DNA from: Alphaproteobacteria bacterium
GTDB taxonomy: Bacteria; Pseudomonadota; Alphaproteobacteria; Micropepsales; Micropepsaceae
Assembly (NCBI GenBank): GCA_947465395.1
Contig: CANIAL010000016.1
Location: 1 to 44,609 of the forward strand
Length of the DNA stretch: 44,609 nt
Direction: 5' to 3'
Made by a program: the position numbers and the translations under genes. Below the pieces are notes generated by a model. It worked only from the letters and a program-made list of their open reading frames with translations, had not been told where the DNA came from and made no database searches. Below are positions 23,650 through 32,941 of this stretch, in pieces (position 1 is the first letter of the stretch; each line of letters opens with the position of its first letter).

Positions 23650-24600
23650 TCACGGCTTCGTTGCGGTGGTTCTGGATAAAATCCAGTCCGCCACTTCCTT
23701 CGCAACCATGGGGCCTTCCAGGTCGCGCAGCAGCATGTGGTAACCCTTTTGATAATGCTTCTGCTCGGCCCTGGAACCCAGCGCCGCAATAACGGCTTGC
23801 GTAGGAACTTTCGGGATCAACTGGTCCTGCTCGCCCGTCAGCATCAGGATGGGCGGCGGCGATGACAGCGCGTCCGGCGCCGCCCGCGCTTCATCCATCA
23901 GATTGACCAGCCCGAACAGCGCGTACGCACCCGTACGTTTCTGGAACCAGGGGTCCTTTCCCAGCGCGATCAGCATGGGGATATTGTCGGAGGGCACGAT
24001 CCTGACCACCCGACCGGCGGCATTGTTGGACAGCACCATGCCCGGCGCGAAATGCGCCGCCAGGAACAGCGCCACGCGATAGGACAGCGGCATATCGCCC
24101 CGTGACCAGACGGCGGGCGCGGACAATATGGCGCCGTCCACCGGCGGCGGGTTCTTCGCCAGCGCCGTCAGCAGCACCGCCCCGCCCATGCTTTCGCCCA
24201 GCGCATAGACGGGCGTGCCGGGGAAACGGGCGCGCACCGCCACCGCAAAATCATAAAGATCATTCTGCATGACGGTTTCGCCGGCCCAGGAACCGGGCAG
24301 CGGGCCGCGGCCAAAGCCGCGCTGGTCATAGGCGAGTGTGGTGATGCCGCGTTCCGCCCATAATTTGGCGGGCATGGCGAAGGCGTTGGCATAATCGCTC
24401 ATGCCATGCAGGCCGATGATGATGGCGCGGGGCGCGTCTTTTGCAGGCCACTGGCTGACGGGCAGCCGCACGCCATCGCGCGCCACGAAGAATTCGCCCT
24501 CCAAATGCGGCGTGACATTCTCATGGCCCAGCGGCGCGGGCGGCGAGGCGCAGCTTGCCAAGACAAGACTTGCCGCCAGGAAAAGAATTTCCACTTTCAT
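23650..24600 (-). CDS. Alpha/beta hydrolase lipoprotein (lysophospholipase-like)
   Basis: A 316-residue protein with a lipoprotein signal (MKVEILFLAASLVLASC; lipobox LASC). An alpha/beta hydrolase domain of the monoacylglycerol lipase/lysophospholipase type follows: oxyanion region IIGLHGMSDYANAF, DQRGFGRGPLPG, nucleophile elbow GESMGG, acid in TGEQDQLIPKVP and catalytic His in GYHMLLRDLEGP. The HGMSDYA and FGRG features suit the Hydrolase_4 group. It is anchored to an envelope membrane and probably cleaves lipid or other esters. It is divergent from the acyltransferase at 24686 with 85 bases between. Confidence 0.9.
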   Translation of the reverse strand: MKVEILFLAASLVLASCASPPAPLGHENVTPHLEGEFFVARDGVRLPVSQWPAKDAPRAIIIGLHGMSDYANAFAMPAKLWAERGITTLAYDQRGFGRGPLPGSWAGETVMQNDLYDFAVAVRARFPGTPVYALGESMGGAVLLTALAKNPPPVDGAILSAPAVWSRGDMPLSYRVALFLAAHFAPGMVLSNNAAGRVVRIVPSDNIPMLIALGKDPWFQKRTGAYALFGLVNLMDEARAAPDALSSPPPILMLTGEQDQLIPKVPTQAVIAALGSRAEQKHYQKGYHMLLRDLEGPMVAKEVADWILSRTTATKP

Positions 24601-24685
24601 GGCTGTATCAAGCCATGCCGAGAAGGGGCGGGCAAGATGACGGAAATGACGCTAAGGTGGCGCGGGGAGATTCTAAAGGCGTTCC

Positions 24686-25861
24686 ATGGCTGACAAACCC
24701 GGACAGATCCGCGCCCTGCTGGGCGCGCGCGCCTTCCCGCCGCTGATACTGGTGATGTATCATTTCTGCGAAGGCCATGGGTACCGCAATTTCTGGCCCA
24801 TGGATTACGTGGTGGCGCGCGGTTATGTGTGGGTGGAATTCTTCTTCGCGCTGTCCGGTTTCGTGCTGACCTATGCCTATGGCCCGCGCCTGGCGCAGGT
24901 TTTCACGGCGGGCGGCTATGGCAATTTCCTGAAATCCCGGCTGATCCGGCTTTATCCCCTGCATCTCTTTATGCTGCTGGCGATCCTGGCCACTGCCATC
25001 GTCACGCGGCAACTGGCGGCGATAGGGCATTATGTTTCCATCTTCGACCTGCCCTATCACAGCTTCATTGATGCCAAGGCGTTTGTGCTGAACCTGTTTC
25101 TGGTGCAGGCCTGGCATACCGAGCCGCATCTGACCTGGAACGGCGCTGCCTGGTTCGTCAGCGTGGAATGGGCGCTATGCCTGATGTTCCCGCTTTTCCT
25201 GTGGCTGTCGAACGGGCGGGTGTGGCGCGCGCCGTTGCTGATCATCGCCGGTTTCGTTTCGCTGTGGGCGCTGGCCAGTTATTTCCGGCACGGGCTGGAC
25301 ATCACCTTTGACGGCGGCGTGCTGCGCGGCATGGCGGATTTTGCCATCGGCGTGGGGCTTTGCATGTTGTACCGCGAATGGAAGCCCCGCGACCGACTGC
25401 CGGAGGCGGCCCATTCCGTCATCCAGCTCCTGTTGCTGGGGGCGCTGTTCTACAGTTTCTACAACAATGGCTGGGCGCATAATATCCGCGACCTGTGGGT
25501 GCTGGGGCCGCTGATGGCGCTGCTGCTGGCGCTGGCCTTTGACCGGGGCATCCTGGCGCGGTTGCTGCAAATGCGGCTGCCGCAGCTATTGGGCGAATGG
25601 TCCTATGCCATCTATATCGGCCAGACTTTCTTCCTGCTCTGGATCCGGGTGGCCGAGCAGCGGCTCTATACGTCCAATGACACGCCCATGCTAGGCACGA
25701 CCTTCGGCAGCCTTAGCTTCTGGCTGGAGCCATTGCTGCTGGTTCTGGGCTGCATCGCCTGGGGCGCGTTGCTGGCGACGTTCATTGAAACACCCGCCGC
25801 GCGCTGGCTGAAAAGCGTCACGGAACGGCGGCTTGACCGGAAGCCCGCCTTGCCAACTTAA
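24686..25861 (+). CDS. Membrane acyltransferase, OafA/acyltransferase-3 family
   Basis: A 391-residue protein with about ten membrane helices. The N-terminal family pattern is present: IRALLGARAFPPLILVMYHF (Arg and His of the acyltransferase-3 domain), VEFFFALSGFVLTYAYG, and KSRLIRLYPLHLFML. NGAAWFVSVEWALCLMFPLFLW is also typical. These proteins transfer acetyl or other acyl groups to sugars or glycolipids at the cytoplasmic membrane. No polysaccharide genes adjoin, so the acceptor is unknown. It is followed after 38 bases by the SDR gene and could be co-transcribed. Confidence 0.9.
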   Translation: MADKPGQIRALLGARAFPPLILVMYHFCEGHGYRNFWPMDYVVARGYVWVEFFFALSGFVLTYAYGPRLAQVFTAGGYGNFLKSRLIRLYPLHLFMLLAILATAIVTRQLAAIGHYVSIFDLPYHSFIDAKAFVLNLFLVQAWHTEPHLTWNGAAWFVSVEWALCLMFPLFLWLSNGRVWRAPLLIIAGFVSLWALASYFRHGLDITFDGGVLRGMADFAIGVGLCMLYREWKPRDRLPEAAHSVIQLLLLGALFYSFYNNGWAHNIRDLWVLGPLMALLLALAFDRGILARLLQMRLPQLLGEWSYAIYIGQTFFLLWIRVAEQRLYTSNDTPMLGTTFGSLSFWLEPLLLVLGCIAWGALLATFIETPAARWLKSVTERRLDRKPALPT

Positions 25862-25899
25862 AGTCTGGGCGGCATCGTAAACGCCTGCAGGAGAACCAA

Positions 25900-26811
25900 A
25901 TGGCTATTTCGTTCACGAACAAAGTCGCAATCATCACCGGCGCGGGCGGCGGGCTGGGCCGGGCGCATGCCATGGAGCTGGCCAGGCGCGGCGCGAAAGT
26001 GGTGGTCAATGATCTGGGCGGGGCGCTGGACGGCACGGGCGGCAATTCCGCCGCCGCCGAAGCCGTTGTGGCCGAGATCAAGGCGGCCGGCGGCGAGGCC
26101 ATCGCCAATGGCGCGTCCATCACCGATGACGCGGGCGTGGCGCATCTGGTCAAGCAGACCATGGACACATGGGGCCGCATCGACATCCTGATCGCCAATG
26201 CCGGCATCCTGCGCGACAAGAGCTTCGCCAAGATGGAGATCAAGGATTTCGAGGCGGTGATGAATGTCCATTTGATGGGCACGGTCAAACCCGCCCATGC
26301 CATCTGGCCCATCATGAAGGCGCAAGGCTATGGCCGCATCGTGGTCACCACGTCGTCAACTGGCCTTTACGGCAATTTCGGCCAGACCAATTATGGTGCG
26401 GCCAAGCTGTCGCTGATCGGGCTGATGAATTCGCTGAAGCTGGAAGGCGCCAAGGACAATATCCGCGTCAATGCCGTCTGCCCGGTGGCCGCCACCCGCA
26501 TGACGGAAAATCTGATGCCGCCCGCGGTGCTGGAGATGCTGAAGCCGGAATATGTCTCGCCTGCCGTGGCCTTCCTGGCGTCCGAGGAAGCGCCCGATGG
26601 CGTCATCATCAGCGCCGCCGCCGGCGTCTTTGCCGCCGCCCAGATCGTGGAGACGGACGGCGTCAATCTGGGACACAAGGCCAGCGCCGATGACGTGGCC
26701 GCAAATTTCTCAAAGATCGCCGATTTCACCAACGCCAAGCACTACACCCAAGGGGGCGAGCAGAACGGGAAGTTCTTCGCCAGGGTCCAAGACACGCCTC
26801 TTATTGGTTGA
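25900..26811 (+). CDS. Short-chain dehydrogenase, (3R)-hydroxyacyl-CoA dehydrogenase-like
   Basis: A 303-residue SDR. The cofactor motif is TGAGGGLGRAHAMELARRGA, followed by VVVNDLGGALDGTGG, the pattern of peroxisomal multifunctional-enzyme type 2 hydroxyacyl-CoA dehydrogenases. NAGILRDKSFAKM, the catalytic Ser (VTTSSTGLYGN) and the YGAAK pair are present. The extended C-terminal part (VETDGVNLGHKASADDVAANF) is longer than in classical SDRs of about 250 residues. A role in oxidation of hydroxyacyl-CoA or steroid-like substrates is inferred from the family. AGGAG is placed before the ATG. Confidence 0.88.
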   Translation: MAISFTNKVAIITGAGGGLGRAHAMELARRGAKVVVNDLGGALDGTGGNSAAAEAVVAEIKAAGGEAIANGASITDDAGVAHLVKQTMDTWGRIDILIANAGILRDKSFAKMEIKDFEAVMNVHLMGTVKPAHAIWPIMKAQGYGRIVVTTSSTGLYGNFGQTNYGAAKLSLIGLMNSLKLEGAKDNIRVNAVCPVAATRMTENLMPPAVLEMLKPEYVSPAVAFLASEEAPDGVIISAAAGVFAAAQIVETDGVNLGHKASADDVAANFSKIADFTNAKHYTQGGEQNGKFFARVQDTPLIG

Positions 26812-26819
26812 CCCCCTCC

Positions 26820-26939
26820 GGTTTCAGCTTTCGCTCGGCTCCCAACTGGTCGCGTTCGCACGCTGAAACCACCTCCCCCTCTTGTGCGCTTTTTTGGCGC
26901 TCCGGCTCGCGCCTACGCGCTGCGCGCACGAAGGGGAGG
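26820..26939. repeat. Two consecutive inverted repeats in an intergenic region
   Basis: First repeat: GGTTTCAGC (26820-26828) with GCTGAAACC (26862-26870), a perfect 9-bp pair with a 33-base loop. Second: 26872-26889 with 26924-26939, an imperfect pair (CCTCCCC arms with GTGCGC next to the loop). They lie between the SDR stop and the GNAT start. A family of REP-like or IS-derived sequence is possible; no transposase is present. Confidence 0.55.
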
Positions 26940-27037
26940 ACGGACTGTGTTTTCCTGAGTGCGCCGTACGTGATGCAAGAGAGAAATTAAAAATTTCATG
27001 CTTGCCGGTGGCGCGTTGTTCGGCAAGACTCAGGCCC

Positions 27038-27574
27038 ATGAACGATCTCGCGCTCAGCATCAGGCAGGCGCGGCCCGGTGACGCCGCTGATCTGGCGCGC
27101 ATCTACATTTCCTCGTGGCAAGACACCTATGCGGCGCTGCTGCCCCATTCCATGCTGGGCGGCATGTCGCACACCTTGCATGCCCAGCGTTTCGCGGGCG
27201 CCATCCGCCGCGGCGGCGTCATCCTGGCCGAAGATGGCGCGGAAGGCGTGGTCGGGCTGGCCAGCCTGGGCACGGCGCGCGATTCCGGCCTGGGTTTCGA
27301 CGGCGAAATCTACACGCTTTACGTGGACCCGGCCTTCCTGGGCCGTGGCGCGGGCGCGGCATTGCTGCACGGCGCCTTTGCATCCCTGAAAGACCGCGCC
27401 TTCAGTTCTTGCCTGATCTGGAGCCATGCCCAGAACAATGCCTGTTTCTTTTACGAGGCAATGGGCGGCAAGCGGGTGGGCGCACGCGACACGCGGCTGG
27501 CGGGCACGGGGCTGACGGAGATCGCTTTCGGCTGGAAGGCGCTTGCTGTGCCGGCGCGGCGCATTCGGATTTAA
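27038..27574 (+). CDS. GNAT-family N-acetyltransferase
   Basis: A 178-residue GNAT protein from ATG 27038; the open frame upstream reads through the intergenic repeats and is not protein-like. It starts SIRQARPGDAADLARIYISSWQDTYAALLP, common in acetyltransferases acting on small molecules or ribosomal proteins. Motif A is IYTLYVDPAFLGRGAGAALLHGAF, with WSHAQNNACFFYEAMGGKRVG at the C-terminus. The substrate is unknown. It converges with sixA, whose stop lies 10 bases away. Confidence 0.88.
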   Translation: MNDLALSIRQARPGDAADLARIYISSWQDTYAALLPHSMLGGMSHTLHAQRFAGAIRRGGVILAEDGAEGVVGLASLGTARDSGLGFDGEIYTLYVDPAFLGRGAGAALLHGAFASLKDRAFSSCLIWSHAQNNACFFYEAMGGKRVGARDTRLAGTGLTEIAFGWKALAVPARRIRI

Positions 27575-27584
27575 AGATCACCCA

Positions 27585-28088
27585 CTACAGATCCGAGGGG
27601 CGCAGGAACCGCGCCAGCATCCCTGCGCCGGGCGCGACATCACGCCAATCGTCAATCGCAAAATCCAGCACGGCCAGGGCACAGGTGGGAAATTTCTCGC
27701 CCGCGATTCCCGCCGGCTTCTTGTCGCTGAGAATCAGGAACAGCGATTCCAGGCCGGGATTGTGGCCCACCACCATCACCTCTTCCGCTTTCTTGGGTGC
27801 GGCCTGGATAGCCGCCAGGATGGTGCCGGGCGTGGCCAGGTACAGCGCCTCGACAATCTCGAAATCGTCAGTCCGGTCCAGTTCGCGCAGCACCAGAGAC
27901 GCGGTCTCAAGCGTGCGGGCGGCGGGCGACACCAGAACCGGGCGTGGGGCTGCGCCGGACTTTCGCAGGTAACGCCCCATGGCGGCGGCATCGTCCTGGC
28001 CACGCGGGGCCAGCATGCGGGCCTCATCATCCACGTCATCCCCGCCCGGCACCGCCTTGGCATGGCGCAACAGCAAAAGGCGCTTCAT
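27585..28088 (-). CDS. SixA-type histidine phosphatase
   Basis: A 167-residue phosphoglycerate-mutase-like phosphatase. The phospho-accepting RHAKA is at the N-terminus (MKRLLLLRHAKA). The second catalytic His is in VMVVGHNPGLE, and the Arg pocket is in SPAARTLETA. Small family members like SixA dephosphorylate phosphohistidine of HPt domains or PTS proteins. The window encodes ChpT and HWE kinases with phosphohistidine, but no functional link is shown. ATG 28088 gives the canonical start; the extension to 28118 is not needed. It is divergent from metZ with 99 bases between. Confidence 0.87.
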   Translation of the reverse strand: MKRLLLLRHAKAVPGGDDVDDEARMLAPRGQDDAAAMGRYLRKSGAAPRPVLVSPAARTLETASLVLRELDRTDDFEIVEALYLATPGTILAAIQAAPKKAEEVMVVGHNPGLESLFLILSDKKPAGIAGEKFPTCALAVLDFAIDDWRDVAPGAGMLARFLRPSDL

Positions 28089-28187
28089 TCGCTTCAAAAC
28101 CGCATAACAGGCCAGCACCAGCCTAATGACCTTGACCCGGCCCCTGCAACCGCGTCACAAAAACGCCGCACAAAGGCAGCGAAAAAC

Positions 28188-29381
28188 ATGGCGACCAACA
28201 AGAAACCCGGCAACTGGAAGAAGCGCACTCTGGGCGTGCGGGCCGGAACCATGCGCAGTCCGTTCCAGGAAACCTCCGAGGCGCTCTACATGACCTCGGG
28301 CTATGCCTATGAATCGCCGGAGGAAGCGCAGGGCCGCTTCACGGGCGAGATCGAAGGCTATCAGTACAGCCGTTACGGCAATCCCACCGTCACCATGTTC
28401 GAGACCCGCATGGCCGCACTGGAAGGCGCAAGCGTGGCCCAGGCGACCGCCACCGGCATGGCGGCGGTCAGCGCCGTGTTCCTGAGCGGGCTGAAGACCG
28501 GCGACCATGTGGTGGCAGCGAAAGCCATGTTCGGCTCCTGCCTGCATGTGGTGGAGAAGATCCTGCCGCGTTTCGGCATCACATATACACTGGTGGACGG
28601 CACCGACAACGCGGCCTGGAAGGCGGCGATGAAGCCTGAGACCCGGATGCTGTTCCTGGAAACGCCGTCCAATCCCACATTGTCCATCGTGGACATCAAG
28701 GCGGTATCGAAAATCGCCGACGATGCGGGCGCGCTGGTGATGGTGGACAACGCTTTTGCCAGCCCCGCCCTGCAGCGGCCGATGGAATTCGGCGCGCATA
28801 TCGTGGTGCATTCCAGCACCAAGTATATTGACGGCCAGGGCCGCGCCATGGGCGGCGTCATTCTCTGCCGCCAGGATTTTTTCGACAATCACTTGCAGGT
28901 CTTCATCCGCAACACCGGCCCCAGCATCAGCCCGTTCAATGCCTGGCTGCATCTGAAGAGCCTGGAGACGCTGGACCTGCGCATGAAGGCGCATGGTGAG
29001 AATGCGGCCAGGGTCGCGGACTTCCTGGGCAGCCACAAGAAGATCAAAAAGGTGCTCTACCCGTTCCGCGACGATCATCCCCAGACGAAATTGGCGCGCG
29101 CGCAGATGGACAATGGCGGCGGCATGGTGGCGTTCGAGGTTGATGGCGGCAAGGCCGGCGCATTCCGCCTGGGCAATGCGCTGAAGCTGATTGATGTCTG
29201 CAACAATCTGGGCGACGCCAAGAGCCTGATCACCCATCCCGAGACCACCACGCACCAGAAGCTGACAGCGGAAGCCCGCGCCGAGCTTGGCGTCACCGCC
29301 GGGCTGCTGCGCCTGTCGGTTGGCCTGGAGGATGCGGACGATCTTTGCGAAGATTTGGACCAGGCGCTGAAGGCCATTTAA
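28188..29381 (+). CDS. metZ: O-succinylhomoserine sulfhydrylase
   Basis: A 397-residue Cys/Met-metabolism PLP enzyme. It makes homocysteine from O-succinylhomoserine and sulfide in the cytoplasm. Signatures include YQYSRYGNPTVTMFE, ATATGMAAVSAVF, SNPTLSIVDIKAV, the PLP lysine in VVHSSTKYIDGQGR, and LRLSVGLEDADDL. MetZ-like features (DGQGR after the Lys, instead of the gHs of MetB) support this assignment over cystathionine gamma-synthase. The start ATG at 28188 gives MATNKKPGNWKK. It is followed after 11 bases by the OsmC-like gene, then apaG; metZ-apaG proximity is common in alphas. No SAM-II riboswitch is visible in the 99-base leader. Confidence 0.9.
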   Translation: MATNKKPGNWKKRTLGVRAGTMRSPFQETSEALYMTSGYAYESPEEAQGRFTGEIEGYQYSRYGNPTVTMFETRMAALEGASVAQATATGMAAVSAVFLSGLKTGDHVVAAKAMFGSCLHVVEKILPRFGITYTLVDGTDNAAWKAAMKPETRMLFLETPSNPTLSIVDIKAVSKIADDAGALVMVDNAFASPALQRPMEFGAHIVVHSSTKYIDGQGRAMGGVILCRQDFFDNHLQVFIRNTGPSISPFNAWLHLKSLETLDLRMKAHGENAARVADFLGSHKKIKKVLYPFRDDHPQTKLARAQMDNGGGMVAFEVDGGKAGAFRLGNALKLIDVCNNLGDAKSLITHPETTTHQKLTAEARAELGVTAGLLRLSVGLEDADDLCEDLDQALKAI

Positions 29382-29392
29382 GGAAACCAAGC

Positions 29393-29833
29393 ATGAGCGA
29401 GCACAGTATCAAGCTGAAATGGGAACTGGGTGGGGCTGCCTTCACCTACGACGCCTATCCGCGCAACCACACAGTCACCTTCAAGAACCGCGAGACGGTG
29501 ACGATGTCGGCGGCGGCGGCCTATCGCGGCGATGCCGCCCTGCCCGATCCGGAAGACATGTTCGTGGCGTCGCTGTCGTCCTGCCACATGCTGAGTTTCC
29601 TGGCCATCGCCACCAAGCGCAAATTGAGCGTGGTGTCGTATGAAGACGATGCGGTGGGGCATCTGGAGAACAATGGTGGCAAATTGTGGATGACCAAGGT
29701 GATCCTGCGCCCGAAGATCGTGTTCGCGGGCGAGGCCGATCCGGCCCTGGTGACACGCTGCCATGACGAAGCGCACCATGCCTGCTTCATCGCCAGCTCG
29801 GTGAAGACGGATGTGACGGTTGATCCGGTTTAA
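29393..29833 (+). CDS. OsmC-family peroxiredoxin-like protein
   Basis: A 146-residue OsmC/Ohr-fold protein. The peroxidatic Cys is Cys64 in ASLSSCHMLSFLAIA, and the resolving Cys candidate is Cys131 in HHACFIASSV (Cys123 is also present). OsmC-like proteins reduce organic hydroperoxides using lipoyl or other thiols in the cytoplasm. It lies 11 bases after metZ and 36 before apaG, so it is probably in the same transcript. ATG 29393 is taken as start because it follows the metZ stop and gives MSEHSIKLKW; the open frame begins earlier inside metZ. Confidence 0.88.
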   Translation: MSEHSIKLKWELGGAAFTYDAYPRNHTVTFKNRETVTMSAAAAYRGDAALPDPEDMFVASLSSCHMLSFLAIATKRKLSVVSYEDDAVGHLENNGGKLWMTKVILRPKIVFAGEADPALVTRCHDEAHHACFIASSVKTDVTVDPV

Positions 29834-29869
29834 CTTGCACGTATCGGCGGCGCCGCCGATAATGCGGCC

Positions 29870-30274
29870 ATGAATGACAACAGCTACCAGGCCCAGACGC
29901 GCGCCATCCATGTGGCGGTGGAACCGGCTTACCTGGACGACCAGTCCGATCCCGCCGATGGCCGCTATGTCTGGGCTTATACCGTGACAATCGAAAATCG
30001 CGGGGCGGAGACGGTGCAGTTGATCTCCCGCTACTGGAACATCACCGACAGCGCGGGCCGGGTGCAGGAAGTGCGCGGCCCCGGCGTTGTGGGCGCGCAG
30101 CCGGTGATCGCGCCCGGCGAAAGCTTCCAGTACACCAGCGGCTGCCCGCTGGAGACATCATCGGGCATGATGCGCGGGCGCTATTTGATGAAGGCGGCGT
30201 CGGGCGAGGATTTCGAGGCGGAGATACCGGCCTTTTTGCTGGAAAGCCCCTACGAAAAAAGGCGCATTCACTAA
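29870..30274 (+). CDS. apaG: ApaG-domain protein
   Basis: A 134-residue ApaG protein, a single fibronectin-III-like beta domain. Typical motifs are [70 protein letters not shown] and MMRGRYLM. Its biochemical role is unsettled; mutants in enterobacteria are linked to cobalt/magnesium resistance. It lies in the metZ-osmC cluster. Length and content are normal. Confidence 0.95.
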   Translation: MNDNSYQAQTRAIHVAVEPAYLDDQSDPADGRYVWAYTVTIENRGAETVQLISRYWNITDSAGRVQEVRGPGVVGAQPVIAPGESFQYTSGCPLETSSGMMRGRYLMKAASGEDFEAEIPAFLLESPYEKRRIH

Positions 30275-30343
30275 ATCCCCATTGGCGCGCGGGTTGAATG
30301 ATGCGCGGGGAGCGTTTATTTGCCGCCTGTCCGGGAGATTTCC

Positions 30344-30979
30344 ATGGCCGCGAAAATCGATTTTTCAAATCCCTGCGCCGCGCCCAGGCAGGACCGGCCC
30401 AGCCGCGACGAAGCGGAAAAGGCGGTGCACACGCTTTTGCGCTGGGCGGGTGATGATCCCAGCCGCGAAGGGTTGGCGGACACGCCGGCCCGCGTGGCGC
30501 GCGCTTTCGAGGACTGGTTCTCCGGCTATGACCAGAACCCGGAAGAATACCTCGCCCGCACATTCCAGGAAGTCAGCGGCTATGACGACATGGTGGTGCT
30601 GAAGGACATCCGCTTTGAATCGCATTGCGAGCATCATTTGGCCCCCATCATCGGGCGCGCCCATGTCGGTTACCTGCCCAGCAACAAGGTGGTGGGCATT
30701 TCCAAGCTGGCGCGGGTGGTGGAAGCCTTTGCCCGCCGCCTGCAAGTGCAGGAAAAAATGAACGCCCAGATCGCGCTGTGCATCCAGCGGGTGCTGGAGC
30801 CGAAAGGCGTGGCGGTGGTGATCGAGGCGTCGCACCAATGCATGACCACGCGCGGCATCCACAAGACCGGCGTCACCATGGTCACCTCCACCATGCTGGG
30901 CGCGTTCCGCGATAACGATGTGACGCGGCGCGAATTTCTGTCCGTGATCGGAAATCCCGCCAGCCGGGAAGATCGTTAG
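30344..30979 (+). CDS. folE: GTP cyclohydrolase I
   Basis: A 211-residue type I GTP cyclohydrolase producing dihydroneopterin triphosphate for folate and related pterins. The zinc ligands and active site are present: the SHCEHH block and [13 protein letters not shown]. Other conserved blocks are [41 protein letters not shown], and [15 protein letters not shown] 30344, with GGGAG 7 bases upstream, is preferred over an upstream TTG. It is convergent with hslO, with 10 bases between. Confidence 0.96.
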   Translation: MAAKIDFSNPCAAPRQDRPSRDEAEKAVHTLLRWAGDDPSREGLADTPARVARAFEDWFSGYDQNPEEYLARTFQEVSGYDDMVVLKDIRFESHCEHHLAPIIGRAHVGYLPSNKVVGISKLARVVEAFARRLQVQEKMNAQIALCIQRVLEPKGVAVVIEASHQCMTTRGIHKTGVTMVTSTMLGAFRDNDVTRREFLSVIGNPASREDR

Positions 30980-30989
30980 GCCAGATCGC

Positions 30990-31955
30990 CTAAGCAAGAT
31001 CGTCGGGCGTGACCTGGTGCACCGTGCCGCAGAATTCACAGGTGGCGCGGATGACGCCATCGGGATCGGCCAGGGTGGCGCGCTCCGTCTCGCCATAGCC
31101 TTTCAGGATCTGCACGATGCGGGCGGCATCGCAATCGCAGCGGAAGGCGATGGGCAGCGGCGGCTGCACCCGCACTTCGTCTTCGTTGAACAGCCGCCAT
31201 AGCACCGTTTCCGGGGCAAGAGCCGTGTCCAGCAATTCCAGGTCGTCCACCGTCTTCAGAAGCAGTGACAGCCGCGTCCAGTCATCGCTGCTGATGCGGT
31301 CTTCCGGGGCGGCGCCGGGCTTGGCGACTTCCGGCGTCATCTGCAGCATCAGCCCGCCCGCCCGCCAGCGGGGGGCTTTTTCGCCCGCCACGAACAAGGG
31401 CCCCGCTGCAAGCCGGATGGCGGTGGGCAGCTGCTCGGACTGGGCGAAGTAATTTTCAGCGGAAGCCGCGATGCCCGCGCCGTCAAGCGCCACGATGCCC
31501 TGATAGGTGTTGCCGCCGCGCTGGGGTTCGATGGTGATGGCCATGGAGCCCTTGCCGATCAGGCCCGCGAAATCCGGGGCTTCCGAAGCGCGCTTTTCAT
31601 CAACGCGCGCGTAACCGCGCACGCCTCTTCGAGAGCCAGCCCCCCAGCTCTCGGTTTTGACTTCCTCGGCCTGAACGGCCTCGGACCCATAATAGTCGGC
31701 AGCGACAAGATCCAGCGGCCCGTCCGACTTGGTCTGCACCGTCAGCCGTCCATCCAGCTTCAGCGCGGTTCCCAGCATGGCGGCAAGCGCCAATGTCTCG
31801 CCCGCCACGCGGGCGGCGGCTTCCGGCAGTTGGTGCGCGGACAATGCGCGGGCCGAAGACGCATCCAGCCGCACCAGCCGCCCGCGGACGCCAGCCTTGG
31901 CAATGTCGAACGGCAGCACGAAATCGCCATAGGGCGCGGGAGGGGGCGTGGACAT
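30990..31955 (-). CDS. hslO: Redox-regulated chaperone Hsp33
   Basis: A 321-residue Hsp33 holdase. The C-terminal redox switch contains the zinc-binding pairs RCDCD and CEFC (CxC plus CxxC). These form disulphides under oxidative stress to activate the chaperone. The N-terminal domain has the typical ARVAGETLALAAMLGTALKLDGRLTVQ and TKSDGPLDLVAADY segments. A short extra-looking region (ESWGAGSRRGVRGYARVDE) precedes LIGKGSMAITIEP. The gene lies 35 bases after argF, same direction, so it may be its co-transcribed distal gene. Confidence 0.95.
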   Translation of the reverse strand: MSTPPPAPYGDFVLPFDIAKAGVRGRLVRLDASSARALSAHQLPEAAARVAGETLALAAMLGTALKLDGRLTVQTKSDGPLDLVAADYYGSEAVQAEEVKTESWGAGSRRGVRGYARVDEKRASEAPDFAGLIGKGSMAITIEPQRGGNTYQGIVALDGAGIAASAENYFAQSEQLPTAIRLAAGPLFVAGEKAPRWRAGGLMLQMTPEVAKPGAAPEDRISSDDWTRLSLLLKTVDDLELLDTALAPETVLWRLFNEDEVRVQPPLPIAFRCDCDAARIVQILKGYGETERATLADPDGVIRATCEFCGTVHQVTPDDLA

Positions 31956-31990
31956 CAGCCCAATATGGCCATCGTCACGCGGGATTCAAC

Positions 31991-32941
31991 CTAGCTCAGC
32001 GCCCATGCCAGGATGGCCTTCTGCGCGTGGAGGCGGTTTTCCGCCTCGTCGAACACCACCGATTGCGGGCCGTCAATCACCGCGTCGGTGACTTCCTGGC
32101 CCCGGTGCGCGGGAAGGCAATGCATGAAGATGGCGTCTTTCCTGGCCAGCTTCATCAGCGCCTCATTCACCTGATAGGGCTTGAGGAGGTTCTGCCGCTT
32201 GGTGGCGTTGTCGTCGCCCATGGATACCCAGGCATCCGTCAATATGCAGTCCGCGCCGTCCGCCGCCGCGCGGGGATCATCGCCGAACACGACATTGCCG
32301 CCCTTGCCTGCCAGCGCGTCCGACCAGGCCCGCACTTCGGCGTCGGCCGGAAGTTCGCGGGGCGCTGCGATGCGAAGCGTGAAGTCGAACTTGCGGGCGG
32401 CATGGATCCACGATGTGAGAACATTGTTGGAATCGCCGCTCCAGGCAACCACCGCGCCCTTGATGGGGCCGCGATGTTCCTCGAACGTCATCAGGTCGGC
32501 CATCACCTGGCAGGGATGCGACCATTTCGTCAGGCCGTTGATCACCGGGATGCTGGCGGACTGGGCCAGCTCTTCCACCATTTCATGGTCCAGCAGCCGG
32601 ATCATCATGGCGTCCACGTAACGCGAGATCACGCGGGCCGTGTCGGCGATGGTTTCCTCACGCGCCAGCTGCATCTCGTTGCCGGTCAGCATGAGCGTGG
32701 TGCCGCCCAGCTGCCGCATCGCCATGTCAAAGGAAATGCGGGTGCGGGTGGATTGCTTGTCGAAGATCATGGCCAGCACCTTGCCGTCCAGCGGGCGGTC
32801 GGCATCCGACACGCCTTTGGACAGGCCCTTGCGGCCCGCCTTGCGCGTCTTCGCGTCGGCCAGGATGGCGGCCAGGGTGGCGCTGTCATGGTCGGACAGG
32901 TCCAGAAAATGCCGGGGCTTGGATTTTATCGGGGCATTCAT
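31991..32941 (-). CDS. argF: Ornithine carbamoyltransferase
   Basis: A 316-residue anabolic ornithine carbamoyltransferase making citrulline. The carbamoyl phosphate-binding STRTR (residues 64-68) and HPCQVMADL are present. The ornithine-binding DAWVSMG and the catalytic FMHCLPAHR are also present. Length is standard. Its ATG overlaps the argD stop (ATGA, 32938-32941), so translation is coupled. The enzyme acts in the cytoplasm just after the ArgD step via ornithine. Confidence 0.96.
   Translation of the reverse strand: MNAPIKSKPRHFLDLSDHDSATLAAILADAKTRKAGRKGLSKGVSDADRPLDGKVLAMIFDKQSTRTRISFDMAMRQLGGTTLMLTGNEMQLAREETIADTARVISRYVDAMMIRLLDHEMVEELAQSASIPVINGLTKWSHPCQVMADLMTFEEHRGPIKGAVVAWSGDSNNVLTSWIHAARKFDFTLRIAAPRELPADAEVRAWSDALAGKGGNVVFGDDPRAAADGADCILTDAWVSMGDDNATKRQNLLKPYQVNEALMKLARKDAIFMHCLPAHRGQEVTDAVIDGPQSVVFDEAENRLHAQKAILAWALS

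Noticed and set aside
28089..28187. SAM-II riboswitch before metZ
   Set aside because: This element is frequent before alphaproteobacterial metZ, but none of its conserved sequence or pseudoknot is visible in the 99-base leader.
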